Below, one piece after another: positions 15,909 through 25,744 of a stretch of DNA of 64,000 bases; position 1 is the stretch's first letter; every line of letters starts with the position of its first letter. The translations under genes were made by a program, and so were the position numbers. The notes beneath the pieces were generated by a model, which was not told the DNA's origin, made no database searches, and saw nothing but the letters and a program-made list of their open reading frames with translations. This DNA is from Ancylobacter sp. WKF20. Its GTDB lineage: Bacteria > Pseudomonadota > Alphaproteobacteria > Rhizobiales > Xanthobacteraceae. The stretch spans positions 4,260,001 through 4,324,000 of the forward strand of contig NZ_CP121679.1 in assembly GCF_029760895.1 (NCBI RefSeq), read 5' to 3'.

Positions 15909-17369
15909 TCAGGGGCCCTTGAAGTGGTCGGGGGCCGTGCTCGCCTGGCCGGCGGCGACGTCGGTGATGGTGAAGGTCGCGGGAAGCGAGGCGTTGGCCG
16001 GCAGCTTGGCGTGGGTCGAGACCAGCACGCGCAGCTCATAGGTCTGGTCCGGTCCGACCTCGACCACCGGCTGGTCATTGACCATCGTGCTCACCCCGCC
16101 GGCGACTTCGAGCCGGGCGTCCGGCACGCCGGCCACCGAAATGGCGAAGCGGCGCGGCTGGTTCAGCTTGTTGACGATGCGCAGCGTGTAGGCGTTGCGG
16201 ATCGAGCCATCCGAGAGCTGGACGAAGAGCGGGTTGCGGTCATGCAGCACCGAGACGCTCTCCGTGGTCCGCGCGGCGAGCGTGTAGAGCATGATGCCGC
16301 CGATCAGCGCGATCAGCGCGAGATAGAGCACGGTGCGCGCGCGGAAGATGCGGGTGATCGGCGCCTGCCCCTTGATGCGGCGCTGCACGTTCATCTCGGT
16401 GTCGTAGGCGATCAGCGCCGTGGGGCGGCCGACCTTCTTCATCACCGTGTCGCAGGCGTCGATGCACAGGCCGCACTGGATGCAGGCGAGCTGGCTGCCG
16501 AGGCGAATGTCGACGCCCGTCGGGCAGGCGGAGACGCACTGCCGGCAGTCGATGCAGTCGCCGGCCGGCAGGCCCTCGCGCTTCAGCGCCTCGGTCTTCT
16601 TGAAGGAGCCGCGCGGCTCGCCCCGGTCATAGCGATAGGTGACGTTGAGCGCGTATTCGTCGGTCAGCGCCGCCTGGATGCGCGGCCACGGGCACATATA
16701 GGTGCACACCTGCTCGCGCATGTGGCCGGCGAGCACATAGGTGGTGAAGGTGAGGATGCCGATCCACAGATAGGCGACGGCCGGGCCCTGGCCCTTGAGG
16801 AGCTGCAGGGTCAGCGTCGGCGCGTCGGCGAAATAAAGCACCCAGGCGCCGCCGGTCCACCACGCGACCATCAGCCAGAGGAAATGCTTGGACGCGGCCT
16901 CAAAGGCGCGCTGGGCGCGCGAGGCGTGCTTGAGCTTCTCGCGGCGCTGGCGCGGATCGCCCTCGACCATGCGCTCGATGGCCTGGAACAGGTCGGTCCA
17001 CACGGTCTGCGGGCACAGATAGCCGCACCACAGCCGGCCGGCGACGGCGTTCATCAGGAACAGCACCAGCGCGGCGAGGATCAGCAGCCCGGTGACGTAA
17101 TAAATTTCCTGCGGCCAGATCTCGATGAAGAAGAAGTAGAAGCGGCCATTGACCAGATCGACCAGCACCGCCTGGGAGGGGGCGTTCGGGCCGCGGTCCC
17201 AGCGCAGGAAGGGCAGCAGGTAATAAATGCCGAGCGTGATGACGAGCAGCATCCACTTGATGCGGCGGAACGTGCCGTGGACGGCGATCGGGTAGATCTT
17301 GCGGCGCGCCTCATAGAGCGGTCCGTCGATCTCGGTGTCCACGGTCTGCGGTTTTGTTGCCACGTTCAT
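15909..17369 (-). CDS. ccoG: cbb3 oxidase accessory protein CcoG/FixG/RdxA
   Basis: A 486-aa polyferredoxin membrane protein with several transmembrane segments. It has the motif WCGYLCPQTVWTD, two 4Fe-4S clusters (CIDCRQCVSACPTGVDIR and CIQCGLCIDACD), and a C-terminal periplasmic Ig-like domain (NKLNQPRRFAISVAG). CcoG has been shown in relatives to reduce Cu(II) to Cu(I) during cbb3 assembly. It opens the ccoGHIS unit, about 250 bases after ccoP. A half-match to a FixK/FNR site (TTGATC) lies some 60 bases before its start, so the unit may have its own promoter. Confidence 0.96.
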   Translation of the reverse strand: MNVATKPQTVDTEIDGPLYEARRKIYPIAVHGTFRRIKWMLLVITLGIYYLLPFLRWDRGPNAPSQAVLVDLVNGRFYFFFIEIWPQEIYYVTGLLILAALVLFLMNAVAGRLWCGYLCPQTVWTDLFQAIERMVEGDPRQRREKLKHASRAQRAFEAASKHFLWLMVAWWTGGAWVLYFADAPTLTLQLLKGQGPAVAYLWIGILTFTTYVLAGHMREQVCTYMCPWPRIQAALTDEYALNVTYRYDRGEPRGSFKKTEALKREGLPAGDCIDCRQCVSACPTGVDIRLGSQLACIQCGLCIDACDTVMKKVGRPTALIAYDTEMNVQRRIKGQAPITRIFRARTVLYLALIALIGGIMLYTLAARTTESVSVLHDRNPLFVQLSDGSIRNAYTLRIVNKLNQPRRFAISVAGVPDARLEVAGGVSTMVNDQPVVEVGPDQTYELRVLVSTHAKLPANASLPATFTITDVAAGQASTAPDHFKGP

Positions 17370-17504
17370 CGTCTTCCCCGGGCACGGCGACAGCTTCTTT
17401 TAGGGCTTCGAAGCTACGCCTTTGATCCGGTCGATGACGGGCGGGAAAATGCTTATGCGGCGGCACGCCACGGTCCGCCACGACGTGCCAGGCTTCCCTC
17501 ACGC

Positions 17505-17540
17505 CGTCATCCCGGACGGTCCGCTGGACCGATCCGGGAG
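17505..17540. repeat. Dispersed palindromic repeat, family A
   Basis: One degenerate copy (CGTCATCCCGGACGG...GATCCGGGA) lies between ccoP and ccoG. It separates the structural from the assembly operon and could form a hairpin in the transcript. Confidence 0.75.
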
Positions 17541-17623
17541 AGGTGTCGGGCCGCGCGCGCCCTTCAGCGCGCGCCGGCATGCCGGTCTCCGATCAGGCGT
17601 CGCCACCGGATCGGAAAGGGTTC

Positions 17624-18508
17624 TTACTGGCCGCCACCTAGCGCGTGGACATAGACGGTCAGCGCCTTGATGGTCGTCGGGTCGAGGCGCGTGCCCCAGG
17701 CCGGCATGATGCCGCCGCGGCCATTGGTCAGCGTGGCTATCACGCTGTCGCGGCCGGAGCCATACAGCCAGATGCCGTCGGTGAGGTTCGGCGCGCCGAG
17801 CTCGATATTGCCCTTGGCGTCGGCGCCGTGGCAGGCGGCGCAGTTCGCCTCGAACACTTCCTTGCCCTTGGCGAGGTCGGGGGTGACACCCGCCGGCACC
17901 GGCAGGTTGCTGAGCGAGCGGACATAATCCGCCACCGCGACGATCTCCGGGCGCTGCAGGATGCCGTCGCGGCCGAAGGCGGGCATGTCGCCGACATGCG
18001 CGTCCGGGTCCGCCGAGCGGATGCCGTGCAGCAGGGTCTGCTGGATCTGCTCCAGCGAGCCGCCCCACATCCAGTCGTCGTCATTCAGGTTCGGGTAGCC
18101 CTTGGCACCGCCGCCGCCCGCGCCATGGCAGGGCGCGCAATTATTGGCGAAGGCCGCGCGGCCCTGCGCCCGGGCGAAGGAGAGCAGCTCCGGCGTGCTT
18201 TCGATCTGCTCCAGCGAGGCGGCCGCCAGCTTGTCGGCGAAGACGGCGCGCTGCGCGGTGAGGTCGGCAAGCTGCACCTGCACCGCATCGCGCGACTTCC
18301 AGCCGAGCACGCCGCTCGTATAGGAGCTGACCAGCGGCCAGGCCGGGTACACGATCCAATAGCCCACCGCCCAGACGATGGTGAGGTAGAAGACCCACAG
18401 CCACCAGCGCGGCAGGGGGGTGTTCAGCTCGCGGATGCCGTCCCACTCGTGGCCGGTCGTCGCGACGCCGCTGATGGCGTCCACATCGGGTTTGTGAATA
18501 TCGGCCAT
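17624..18508 (-). CDS. ccoP: cbb3 oxidase diheme c subunit CcoP
   Basis: A 294-aa membrane-anchored diheme cytochrome c. The transmembrane helix is at about 35-57 (WWLWVFYLTIVWAVGYW). The first heme site is CAPCH (124-128) with axial Met in GDMPAFG, and the second is CAACH (223-227) with Met in GIMPAWG. CcoP passes electrons from cytochrome bc1 toward CcoO and CcoN. It follows ccoQ by four bases and ends the structural operon. All heme ligands are present. Confidence 0.97.
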   Translation of the reverse strand: MADIHKPDVDAISGVATTGHEWDGIRELNTPLPRWWLWVFYLTIVWAVGYWIVYPAWPLVSSYTSGVLGWKSRDAVQVQLADLTAQRAVFADKLAAASLEQIESTPELLSFARAQGRAAFANNCAPCHGAGGGGAKGYPNLNDDDWMWGGSLEQIQQTLLHGIRSADPDAHVGDMPAFGRDGILQRPEIVAVADYVRSLSNLPVPAGVTPDLAKGKEVFEANCAACHGADAKGNIELGAPNLTDGIWLYGSGRDSVIATLTNGRGGIMPAWGTRLDPTTIKALTVYVHALGGGQ

Positions 18509-18512
18509 GATG

Positions 18513-18668
18513 TCAGTCCTCGCTCAGAGGCAGGCGGGCGGCGTGGTCGAACTGCGCCTTGCGCGAGGGCGAGAGCGCATAGACCAGCACGCAGAGGAAA
18601 AGGCCCACGAAGTAGAGAAGCCCCCAGGTCTGGGCGAATTCGGCGAGGGCGCGATAGGTCTCGTTCAT
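18513..18668 (-). CDS. ccoQ: cbb3 oxidase small subunit CcoQ/FixQ
   Basis: A 51-aa protein with one transmembrane helix (WGLLYFVGLFLCVLVYAL), then SPSRKAQFDHAARLPL, the usual FixQ tail. The ATG at 18668 has GAGGGAG six bases upstream. An alternative ATG two codons earlier would sit directly against that site and is less likely. CcoQ stabilises the CcoNOP complex. It lies between ccoO (11 bases) and ccoP (4 bases). Confidence 0.93.
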   Translation of the reverse strand: MNETYRALAEFAQTWGLLYFVGLFLCVLVYALSPSRKAQFDHAARLPLSED

Positions 18669-18679
18669 GTCCATCTCCC

Positions 18680-19438
18680 TCAGCGAATATTCGCCTTGTC
18701 GTCATAGAGCTTGAAGTCGACCATGGTGCCGAGCGCCTGGAGATAGGCGATCAGCGCGTCGGCTTCGGTGATTTCCTTCGGGTTGCCGTCGAAGTCGCGG
18801 ACATGGGCGCCGGGGTAGCGCTTCTGCAGCTCCGCCGCGTCGCCATCCAGGGTCGCCTGGAGGCGCAGGTCGGCGATCGCCTTTTCCTTCATCTCGTCCG
18901 TGTAGGGCACGCCGAGGATGGCGTTGACCGCGACGTCCTCGCCGATGTTCTCGTATTTCAGCGGCGTCTTTTCCAGGAACGGGTAGCCCGGCATGATCGA
19001 GCCCGGCACCACCGAGCGCGGATCGGCGAGGTGCTGGCGCTGCCACTCGTCGGAATACTTCTCACCGACGCGGGCAAGGTCCGGCCCGGTGCGCTTGGAG
19101 CCCCACTGGAACGGGTGGTCATACATGCTCTCGGCCGCCAGCGAGTAGTGGCCGTAGCGTTCCACCTCGTCGCGCAGCGGGCGGATCATCTGCGAGTGGC
19201 AGTTGTAGCAGCCCTCGCGGACATAGATGTTGCGCCCGGCGAGCTCGAGCGGCGTGTAGGGGCGCACGCCGGAGACGGTCTCGATCGTGCTCTTGAGGTA
19301 GAAGAGCGGTACGATCTCGACGAGCCCGCCGACCGAGATCACCAGCAGGATGCCGATGATCAGCCAGATCGAGTTCTTCTCGAAGAAGGCGTGCTTGGCC
19401 CAGAAGGACTTCTTGGGGGATGCGGCCAGTTCAGCCAT
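18680..19438 (-). CDS. ccoO: cbb3 oxidase monoheme c subunit CcoO
   Basis: A 252-aa monoheme membrane cytochrome c. A transmembrane anchor at about 24-45 ([18 protein letters not shown]) is followed by the heme site CYNCH (77-81) in the conserved [18 protein letters not shown]. The axial methionine is probably in SIMPGYPFL. CcoO transfers electrons between CcoP and the catalytic CcoN. It is ten bases downstream of ccoN. Confidence 0.97.
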   Translation of the reverse strand: MAELAASPKKSFWAKHAFFEKNSIWLIIGILLVISVGGLVEIVPLFYLKSTIETVSGVRPYTPLELAGRNIYVREGCYNCHSQMIRPLRDEVERYGHYSLAAESMYDHPFQWGSKRTGPDLARVGEKYSDEWQRQHLADPRSVVPGSIMPGYPFLEKTPLKYENIGEDVAVNAILGVPYTDEMKEKAIADLRLQATLDGDAAELQKRYPGAHVRDFDGNPKEITEADALIAYLQALGTMVDFKLYDDKANIR

Positions 19439-19448
19439 GTGTCTGTCC

Positions 19449-21125
19449 TCACTCAGCCGGCACGAGGGACGGGGTCCGCACGCCGGTGTCGGCTTCGACG
19501 GTTCCCGGCTGGCGGATGGTCATGAAGATGTTGAAGGCCATCAGCAGGGCGCCGATCAGGAACAGCACGCCGCCCAGCGCCCGGATGATGTAGAAGGGGT
19601 GCATCGCCTCGACGGTCTCGATGAAGGAGTATTCGAGGAAGCCGAGCGAGGTGTAGGCGCGCCACATCAAGCCCTGCAGGATGCCCGCCACCCACATCGA
19701 CGAGATGTAGAAGACGATGCCGATGGTGGAGATCCAGAAGTGCCAGTTGACGAGGCGCAGCGAGTAGAGCTCGCGCTTCTGCCAGAGCCACGGCACCAGG
19801 CAGTAGATCGCGCCGAAGGAGATGTAGGCGACCCAGCCCAGCGCGCCGGAATGGACGTGGCCGATGGTCCAGTCGGTGTAGTGGCTGAGCGAGTTCACCG
19901 CCTTCACCGACATCAGCGGACCCTCGAAGGTCGACATGCCGTAGAAGGCGACCGAGACCACCATCAGGCGCAGCACCGGGTCGGTGCGCAGCTTGTCCCA
20001 GGCGCCGGAGAGGGTCATCAGGCCGTTGATCATGCCGCCCCAGGAGGGCATCCACAGCATGATCGAGAAGGTCATGCCCAGCGTCTGCGCCCAGTCGGGC
20101 AGGGCGGTGTAGTGCAGGTGATGCGGGCCGGCCCAGATATAGAGGAAGATGATCGCCCAGAAATGCACGATCGACAGCCGGTAGGAGTAGACCGGCCGCT
20201 CGGCGCGCTTGGGGATGAAGTAGTACATGATGGCGAGGAAGCCGGCGGTCAGGAAGAAGCCGACCGCGTTATGGCCGTACCACCACTGCACCATCGCATC
20301 CTGCACGCCCGCCCAGACGATGTAGGACTTGGGCGAGAACACCGAGATCGGGATGCTGGCATTGTTGCCGAGATGCAGCACGGCGATGGTGACGATGAAG
20401 GCGAGGTAGAACCAGTTCGCCACATAGATATGCGGCTCCTGCCGGCGCCACAGCGTGGCGAGGAAGACCAGCAGATAGGTCACCCACACGACGGTCAGCC
20501 ACAGGTCGGCGTACCATTCCGGCTCGGCGTATTCCTTGCCCTGGGTGATGCCGAGCAGATAGCCCGTGCCGGCGATGACGATGAAGAAGTTGTAGCCGAG
20601 CACGACGAACCACGGCGCCAGATAGCCGGCGAGCCGGGCGCGCGAGGTGCGCTGCACCACATAGAAAGAGGTCGCCAGCAGCACATTGCCGCCGAAGGCG
20701 AAGATCACCGCCGAGGTGTGCAGCGGCCGCAGCCGTCCGAAGGCGGTCCAGGGCAGGTCGAAATTCAGCACCGGAAAGGCAAGTTGGAAGGCGATGACGA
20801 CGCCGACCAGGAAGCCGGCAATGCCCCAGAACACCGCCGCGATGGTTGCGAACTTCACAGGCCCGAAATTGTAGTTCGGCTTGCCGTCGATGGTCAGCGC
20901 CGGCAGCTCGGCCGGGCGGTCCATGTAGCGGTTGAGGATGACGAACACCGTCGCCAGGCTCGCAAAGGCCGACAGATAGGCGTGGAAGGCATAGGCGCTG
21001 TCCTGCGCCTTCGCCGCCACGGTGATGGTTGAGAGGGCGAGAAGGGCGAAGACGACGGCAAGGCCACCCTCGCCGAATGTCAGACTCTTCTTTGCGCCCC
21101 CGGCGACGCTGCTTTGCTGCGACAT
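19449..21125 (-). CDS. ccoN: cbb3 oxidase catalytic subunit CcoN
   Basis: A 558-aa heme-copper oxidase subunit I of the C family, with about twelve transmembrane helices. The catalytic segment [18 protein letters not shown] carries the CuB histidine and the cross-linked tyrosine region, and further histidines lie in the [17 protein letters not shown] segment. It reduces O2 to water at high affinity and pumps protons. The start at 21125 has GAGGAGGG four bases upstream; the open frame continues 38 codons further without a good site. It is the first gene of ccoNOQP, with an FNR/FixK box about 100 bases upstream. Confidence 0.97.
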   Translation of the reverse strand: MSQQSSVAGGAKKSLTFGEGGLAVVFALLALSTITVAAKAQDSAYAFHAYLSAFASLATVFVILNRYMDRPAELPALTIDGKPNYNFGPVKFATIAAVFWGIAGFLVGVVIAFQLAFPVLNFDLPWTAFGRLRPLHTSAVIFAFGGNVLLATSFYVVQRTSRARLAGYLAPWFVVLGYNFFIVIAGTGYLLGITQGKEYAEPEWYADLWLTVVWVTYLLVFLATLWRRQEPHIYVANWFYLAFIVTIAVLHLGNNASIPISVFSPKSYIVWAGVQDAMVQWWYGHNAVGFFLTAGFLAIMYYFIPKRAERPVYSYRLSIVHFWAIIFLYIWAGPHHLHYTALPDWAQTLGMTFSIMLWMPSWGGMINGLMTLSGAWDKLRTDPVLRLMVVSVAFYGMSTFEGPLMSVKAVNSLSHYTDWTIGHVHSGALGWVAYISFGAIYCLVPWLWQKRELYSLRLVNWHFWISTIGIVFYISSMWVAGILQGLMWRAYTSLGFLEYSFIETVEAMHPFYIIRALGGVLFLIGALLMAFNIFMTIRQPGTVEADTGVRTPSLVPAE

Positions 21126-21225
21126 CAGACCCTCCTCGCCCGGATCCTGGTGGCGTGCCCACATCAGACCTGGAACGACTCCATTTTTCCGGCTGGAGCT
21201 TTCGCGCTGCGGGAAGGTCGCGGCC

Positions 21226-21239
21226 TTGATGCAGGTCAA
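21226..21239. promoter_or_regulatory. FNR/FixK-type box upstream of ccoN
   Basis: TTGATGCAGGTCAA is an exact TTGA-N6-TCAA dyad, the binding site of FixK/FNR/Anr-type activators. It is centred about 107 bases before the ccoN start, where such sites activate cbb3 oxidase genes under low oxygen in related bacteria. The divergent small membrane gene could also respond to it. Confidence 0.72.
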
Positions 21240-21401
21240 GGCTAGGTGTCTTCACGGACGCGCGAGGCGGCGGCGCAATGCCGCGCCGCAGCAGGGCTTT
21301 CACAGTGTCGCCCGCCATGGGGTTGCCCGCGCCCGGCGCGGGCGTCTAAGAGGGGGCGGCGCGCATATGGGTGCGCGGGGCTCTGGGGCGATGAGGTCGA
21401 C

Positions 21402-21710
21402 GTGCTGCGCATGATCCGCTTCCTGCTGCGCTTTCTCGGCATCTGGCTGATGGCCGGCGGCTTCGTCGCGCTGGTGCTGGACGGGGTGCGCTCCATCGCC
21501 TCGGCCGAGCTGGTCGCCACCCCGCTCGGCGTCACCTGGCTCGCCACCCATGAGGAGAGCCTCGCCGCCTTCCAGCAATGGATCGGCGACAGGCTGCCGG
21601 CGGGCACATGGGATCTGGTGGTCGCGCCGATCCTTCAGGCCCCGCTCTTTCTCGTGCTGGCGGTGATCGGCCTCGTGCTCATGCTGCTGGGCCGTCCGCG
21701 CGCCGACTGA
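21402..21710 (+). CDS. Small conserved membrane protein
   Basis: A 102-aa protein with two hydrophobic helices. One is near the N-terminus ([19 protein letters not shown]) and one near the C-terminus ([16 protein letters not shown]); a soluble stretch rich in Trp lies between ([19 protein letters not shown]). A GTG at 21402 with GAGG five bases upstream is preferred over an ATG three codons later. No function is recognised. It is divergent from the cbb3 operon and shares its upstream region with the FixK/FNR-type box. Confidence 0.72.
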   Translation: MLRMIRFLLRFLGIWLMAGGFVALVLDGVRSIASAELVATPLGVTWLATHEESLAAFQQWIGDRLPAGTWDLVVAPILQAPLFLVLAVIGLVLMLLGRPRAD

Positions 21711-21799
21711 CGCGGTTCGCGAGGGGGTCGCGCGGCCTCGACCCTCGCAAAAATCGCTCGCGATACTTACATTGGCGCCATCCAACGCGAGGACGCGCC

Positions 21800-22453
21800 A
21801 TGTTCTTCTTCAAGAAGAGTCCCGAAATGCCGACCCCCGCCGAGGCGCTGCCCGGCCGGTCGCGCCCGCTTCCCACCGCCACCCACCATTTCGTCAACAA
21901 GCGCCCGCTCAAGGGGCCCTATCCCGAGGGTCTGGAGACCGCGATCTTTGGCCTCGGCTGCTTCTGGGGCGCCGAGCGCAAGTTCTGGCAGACGCCCGGC
22001 GTCTGGGTCACCGCCGTCGGCTACATCAACGGCATCACCCCGAACCCGACCTATGAGGAGACCTGCACCGGCCTCACCGGCCATGCCGAGGCGGTGCTGG
22101 TGGTCTTCGATCCCGCGCAGGTGAGCTATGAGCAGCTTCTCAAGCTGTTCTGGGAGATCCACGACCCGACGCAGGGCATGCGCCAGGGCAATGATGTCGG
22201 CACCACCTACCGCTCGGGCATCTACGCTACCTCGCCCGCGCAGAAGGCCGCCGCCGAGGCGAGCCGCGCCGCCTATGACGTGGCGCTGAAGGCCAATGGC
22301 TACCCGCCGATCACCACCGAGATCGTCGAGGCGCCGGTGTTCTATTTCGCCGAGGAGTACCACCAGCAGTACCTCGCCAAGAACCCGAACGGCTATTGCG
22401 CGCTCAGCGGCACCGGCGTCTCCTGCCCGATCGGCACCGGCGTCACCGCCTGA
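21800..22453 (+). CDS. msrA: Peptide-methionine (S)-S-oxide reductase
   Basis: A 217-aa MsrA, which repairs S-form methionine sulfoxide in proteins with thioredoxin as reductant. The catalytic [10 protein letters not shown] (Cys54) is present, followed by [22 protein letters not shown] and the C-terminal [25 protein letters not shown] with the resolving cysteines. The ATG at 21800 follows GAGGA closely. An upstream in-frame extension would run through the end of the preceding gene and is rejected. Length is typical. Confidence 0.96.
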   Translation: MFFFKKSPEMPTPAEALPGRSRPLPTATHHFVNKRPLKGPYPEGLETAIFGLGCFWGAERKFWQTPGVWVTAVGYINGITPNPTYEETCTGLTGHAEAVLVVFDPAQVSYEQLLKLFWEIHDPTQGMRQGNDVGTTYRSGIYATSPAQKAAAEASRAAYDVALKANGYPPITTEIVEAPVFYFAEEYHQQYLAKNPNGYCALSGTGVSCPIGTGVTA

Positions 22454-22595
22454 AGCCTGCGGGCGGGGGCGTACCCGCCGCCCGATCTTCCCGTGTGGGG
22501 GTGTCGATTGTTGATCGCATCGCCGGCGGCACCTTCCGCCGGGCGGGGCGGCGGACGTAGTCTCGGGCCATCGTAGCCACCCGCGAGGGACCGCC

Positions 22596-23321
22596 GTGAC
22601 CGCCCGCCTGACACCCCGCTTCTTCCTCGCCGCCCTCGTGGCGGCGCTCCCCTTCGCCGTGCCGAGCGTACAGGCCCAGTCGCCCGCGCCGCCGGTGCCG
22701 CAACTACCCGCGACGCTGCGCGATGCGCGCTATTGCGAGATCGTGCCGGTTCATGTGACCCGCGAGGGGCTGCGCGCCTCGGTCTACAACACGCTCGGCT
22801 TCGACGACTGCCCGGCCGACAAATGGGAGGCGCTCACCCGTCTCCAGCTGTTCCGCCAGTTCGATACGCTCGCCGTGGTGATGAACGGGCCGCGCCATTT
22901 CATCATGGACGGCATCAGCGCCACCGGTGCCACCAAGACCGGCGAGGTCATCACAATCGGCGGCATCACGCTGGCCAAGCGCGCCGAGGTGGGCCTGTCC
23001 CTGCATCAGGTGATGGGGCCGGCCTATACCGAGCAAACCATAGAGCGCGACACCACCTACCGCTTCGATGCCGGCAAGCCGGTCTTCACCCTCACCGCGC
23101 CGGACGGGGCGGTCTATGTGATGCAGTCCTACGCCCAGATCGTCGACCCGGCGCTCACCTATGCCGACTTGCCGGCGCTTGGCGCCAAGCTGAAGCTGCC
23201 CGCCGGCTGGAGCTATGGCACGCGCACGCCCGACGCCGACCTGCTGCTCACCGCCAGCGGCACGGCAACGGTGGTTCAGGACGACCTGAAGAACACCTAC
23301 CAGAAGATGCCGCCGCGCTGA
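22596..23321 (+). CDS. Secreted protein of unknown function
   Basis: A 241-aa product with a clear Sec signal peptide (FFLAALVAALPFAVPSVQA, cleaved near residue 27 at VQA-Q). A Pro-rich linker and a globular domain follow, with two cysteines (RYCEIVPVHV and FDDCPADKWEAL) that may form a disulfide in the periplasm. The GTG start has GAGGGA upstream. I do not recognise the family. The gene stands between msrA and the UPF0114 gene without obvious coupling. Confidence 0.75.
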   Translation: MTARLTPRFFLAALVAALPFAVPSVQAQSPAPPVPQLPATLRDARYCEIVPVHVTREGLRASVYNTLGFDDCPADKWEALTRLQLFRQFDTLAVVMNGPRHFIMDGISATGATKTGEVITIGGITLAKRAEVGLSLHQVMGPAYTEQTIERDTTYRFDAGKPVFTLTAPDGAVYVMQSYAQIVDPALTYADLPALGAKLKLPAGWSYGTRTPDADLLLTASGTATVVQDDLKNTYQKMPPR

Positions 23322-23441
23322 GCGCGGGGCTCCGAGACGCGGCGCCGGCCCGATGGAAGGCCGGCGTTCGCCTAGGGGCCTTGCCGCCGGGCGGGCGCCG
23401 TGTCACCCCTTCGCAGTCGCGAAAGGGAGTGGACCCGCCCC

Positions 23442-23939
23442 ATGCAGAAGCTTATCGAACGCTTCATCTTCATCAGCCGCTGGATCATGGCGCCGTTCTA
23501 TATCGGGCTTGTCATTGCGCTGCTGGTGCTGCTGTTCAAGTTCGGCCATGAGCTGTTCCACTTTGTCACCCATGCCTATGCCTCGGATGAGGCCGACATC
23601 ATCCTCGGCCTGCTCGCGCTGATCGACCTCACCTTCACTGGCAGCCTGGTCATCATCGTGATCTTCTCGGGTTATGAGAATTTCGTCTCGCGCATTGATG
23701 CCGAGGGCCATGAAAACTGGCCGGAATGGATGACCAAGGTGGACTTTGCCGGGCTGAAGCAGAAGCTGCTCGCCTCCATCGTCGCCATCTCCGCCATTGC
23801 CCTGCTCAAGGCCTTCATGAATCTCGACAAGGGCGTGGACGAGAAGCAGCTCATGTGGCTGGTCATCATCCACATGGTGTTCGTCGTCTCCGGCGTGGTG
23901 CTGGCCTGGACCGACCGGCTGTCGGAAAAGGGGCACTGA
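23442..23939 (+). CDS. UPF0114 (YqhA-type) membrane protein
   Basis: A 165-aa integral membrane protein matching TIGR00645/UPF0114. It has three or four transmembrane segments (FIFISRWIMAPFYIGLVIA; IILGLLALIDLTFTGSLVII; LMWLVIIHMVFVVSGVVLAW) and the conserved MVFVVSGVVLAWTDRL close. The function of the family is unknown. The ATG at 23442 is chosen because homologs begin near the ERFIFISRW stretch. Confidence 0.88.
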   Translation: MQKLIERFIFISRWIMAPFYIGLVIALLVLLFKFGHELFHFVTHAYASDEADIILGLLALIDLTFTGSLVIIVIFSGYENFVSRIDAEGHENWPEWMTKVDFAGLKQKLLASIVAISAIALLKAFMNLDKGVDEKQLMWLVIIHMVFVVSGVVLAWTDRLSEKGH

Positions 23940-24029
23940 ATTTACCGGACGATACACGTTTATTGATTTCAATGGACGTAAAGTCTGTGTAATAAGCGCC
24001 ATTCCCTACGCGAGCCCGACCGACCCGCC

Positions 24030-25529
24030 ATGAGCACCGATACGCCGCCGCCCGCCCCGTCCCGCCGCGCCGCCCCGAATGGGGCGCGCATGGCGCCGCT
24101 GGCGCGCCTGCCGGTGTTCTTCACGCTGGAGGGGCGGCGCGTCGTGCTGGCCGGCGGCTCGGAAGCTGCCGCCTGGAAGGCCGAACTGCTCGCCGCCGCC
24201 GGCGCCGACCTTCTCGTCTATGCCGCCGAGTTCTGCGAGGATCTGCACGCGCTGGCCAGCGCCCCGCCCGCCGGCGCGATCACGCTCATCGCCCGCGACT
24301 GGGCGCCGGACGATCTGGCCGGCGCGGCGCTCGCCATCGGCGCGCTGGAGGAAGAGGACGACTGCGCCCGCTTCCGCGCCGCCGCGCAGGCCGCCGGGGT
24401 GCCGGTGAACGTGGTCGACAAGCCCGCCTATTGCGATTTCGCCTTCGGCGCCATCGTCAACCGCTCGCCGCTGGTGGTCGGCATCTCCACCGACGGTGCC
24501 GCCCCGGTGTTCGGCCAGGCGGTGCGTGCCAAGATCGAGGCGGTGATCCCGCAGGGCTTCAAGCGCTGGGCCGAGGCGGCGCGCCAGTGGCGCCCGGCGG
24601 TGCAGGCGCTGGAGCTGTCCTATCAGGGCCGCCGCCGCTTCTGGGAGCGTTTCACCGGCGCGGCGCTGGAAGCGCCCGAGGAGGAGCCCTCCGAGGCGCT
24701 CAAGGCGGAACTGCTTGCTGACGCGCAGACCGGGCGCAGCGATTCCCCGCGCGGCTCGGTCGCGCTGGTCGGCGCCGGGCCGGGCGACCCGGAGCTGCTG
24801 ACGCTGAAGGCCGTCCGCGTGCTGCAATCGGCCGATGTCGTGCTCTATGACGATCTCGTCGCCCCGGCGGTGCTGGATGTCGCCCGGCGCGAGGCGCGCA
24901 AGATGCTGGTCGGCAAGACCGGCTACAAGCCCTCCTGCAAGCAGGACGACATCAATGCGCTGATGGTGGCGCTGGCGAAGCAAGGCAAGCGCGTGGTCCG
25001 CCTCAAGGGCGGCGACCCGATGGTGTTCGGGCGCGCCGGCGAGGAGATCACGGAGGCCCGCAAGGCCGGCCTGCCGGTCGAGGTGGTGCCCGGCATCACC
25101 GCCGCGCAGGGCGCTGCGAGCCGGCTCGCCACCTCGCTCACCCATCGCGACCATGCCCGCCGGCTGCAATTCGTCACCGCCCATGCGCGCGACGGCAAGC
25201 TGCCGCGCGATCTCGACTGGGGCGCGCTGGCGGACCCGGCCGCGACCACGGTGGTCTACATGCCCCAGCGCACCTGGGGGGAACTCGCGGCCAAGGCCAT
25301 GGCGGCCGGGCTCGATCCGGCGACGCCGGCCATCGCCATCTTCGCCGCCACCCGCCCGCAGGAGCGGCAGGTGCCGGCGACGGTGGGCACGCTGGCCGGG
25401 GCGCTTGAGCAGGCGGTTGCCGACGGCGCCACCGGCCCCTGCCTCGTCCTGTTCGGCCACGCGCTCGGCGAAGCCCCCGCCTTCGCCGCGCTGGACGCCA
25501 CGACCGACGCGCAGGCCGCGCAGGGCTGA
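24030..25529 (+). CDS. cysG: Siroheme synthase CysG (precorrin-2 dehydrogenase/ferrochelatase plus uroporphyrinogen methyltransferase)
   Basis: A 499-aa two-domain enzyme. Residues about 25-230 form the NAD-binding precorrin-2 dehydrogenase/ferrochelatase domain (VVLAGGSEAAAWKAELLAAAG). Residues about 243-480 form the SAM-dependent uroporphyrinogen-III methyltransferase (VALVGAGPGDPELLTLKA; VVRLKGGDPMVFGRAGEE; VVPGITAAQGAA). Together they make siroheme for sulfite or nitrite reductase. In many alphaproteobacteria cysG leads a sulfite-reductase operon; here it is followed only by repeats and the convergent hisG. The AT-rich upstream region (TTGATT and TAATAA) may be its promoter. Confidence 0.95.
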   Translation: MSTDTPPPAPSRRAAPNGARMAPLARLPVFFTLEGRRVVLAGGSEAAAWKAELLAAAGADLLVYAAEFCEDLHALASAPPAGAITLIARDWAPDDLAGAALAIGALEEEDDCARFRAAAQAAGVPVNVVDKPAYCDFAFGAIVNRSPLVVGISTDGAAPVFGQAVRAKIEAVIPQGFKRWAEAARQWRPAVQALELSYQGRRRFWERFTGAALEAPEEEPSEALKAELLADAQTGRSDSPRGSVALVGAGPGDPELLTLKAVRVLQSADVVLYDDLVAPAVLDVARREARKMLVGKTGYKPSCKQDDINALMVALAKQGKRVVRLKGGDPMVFGRAGEEITEARKAGLPVEVVPGITAAQGAASRLATSLTHRDHARRLQFVTAHARDGKLPRDLDWGALADPAATTVVYMPQRTWGELAAKAMAAGLDPATPAIAIFAATRPQERQVPATVGTLAGALEQAVADGATGPCLVLFGHALGEAPAFAALDATTDAQAAQG

Positions 25530-25540
25530 CGCGCCGTCTG

Positions 25541-25697
25541 CGTCATCCCGGACGGCCGGAGGCCGATCCGGGATCGCATGCCCCGTGAGCACTGTCATGA
25601 GCGACGTCATCCCCGGGCTTGGCCCGGGGATCCACGACTTTGGCTGGGCGCGACAGTCGGGAAGTCGTGGATGGCCGGGCCAAGCCCGGCCATGACG
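25541..25697. repeat. Dispersed repeats: family A followed by family B
   Basis: A family A palindrome (about 36 bases) is followed 29 bases later by a family B element of 93 bases. Family B begins CGTCATCCCCGGGCTTGG, passes through CACGACTT and AAGTCGTGG, and ends AAGCCCGGCCATGACG, so it can fold on itself. It occupies the gap between the convergent cysG and hisG. Confidence 0.9.
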
Positions 25698-25744
25698 CCG
25701 TGAGACGGTTCACGACAGGCGGGACGTGTGCTCCCGCCGTTCCG

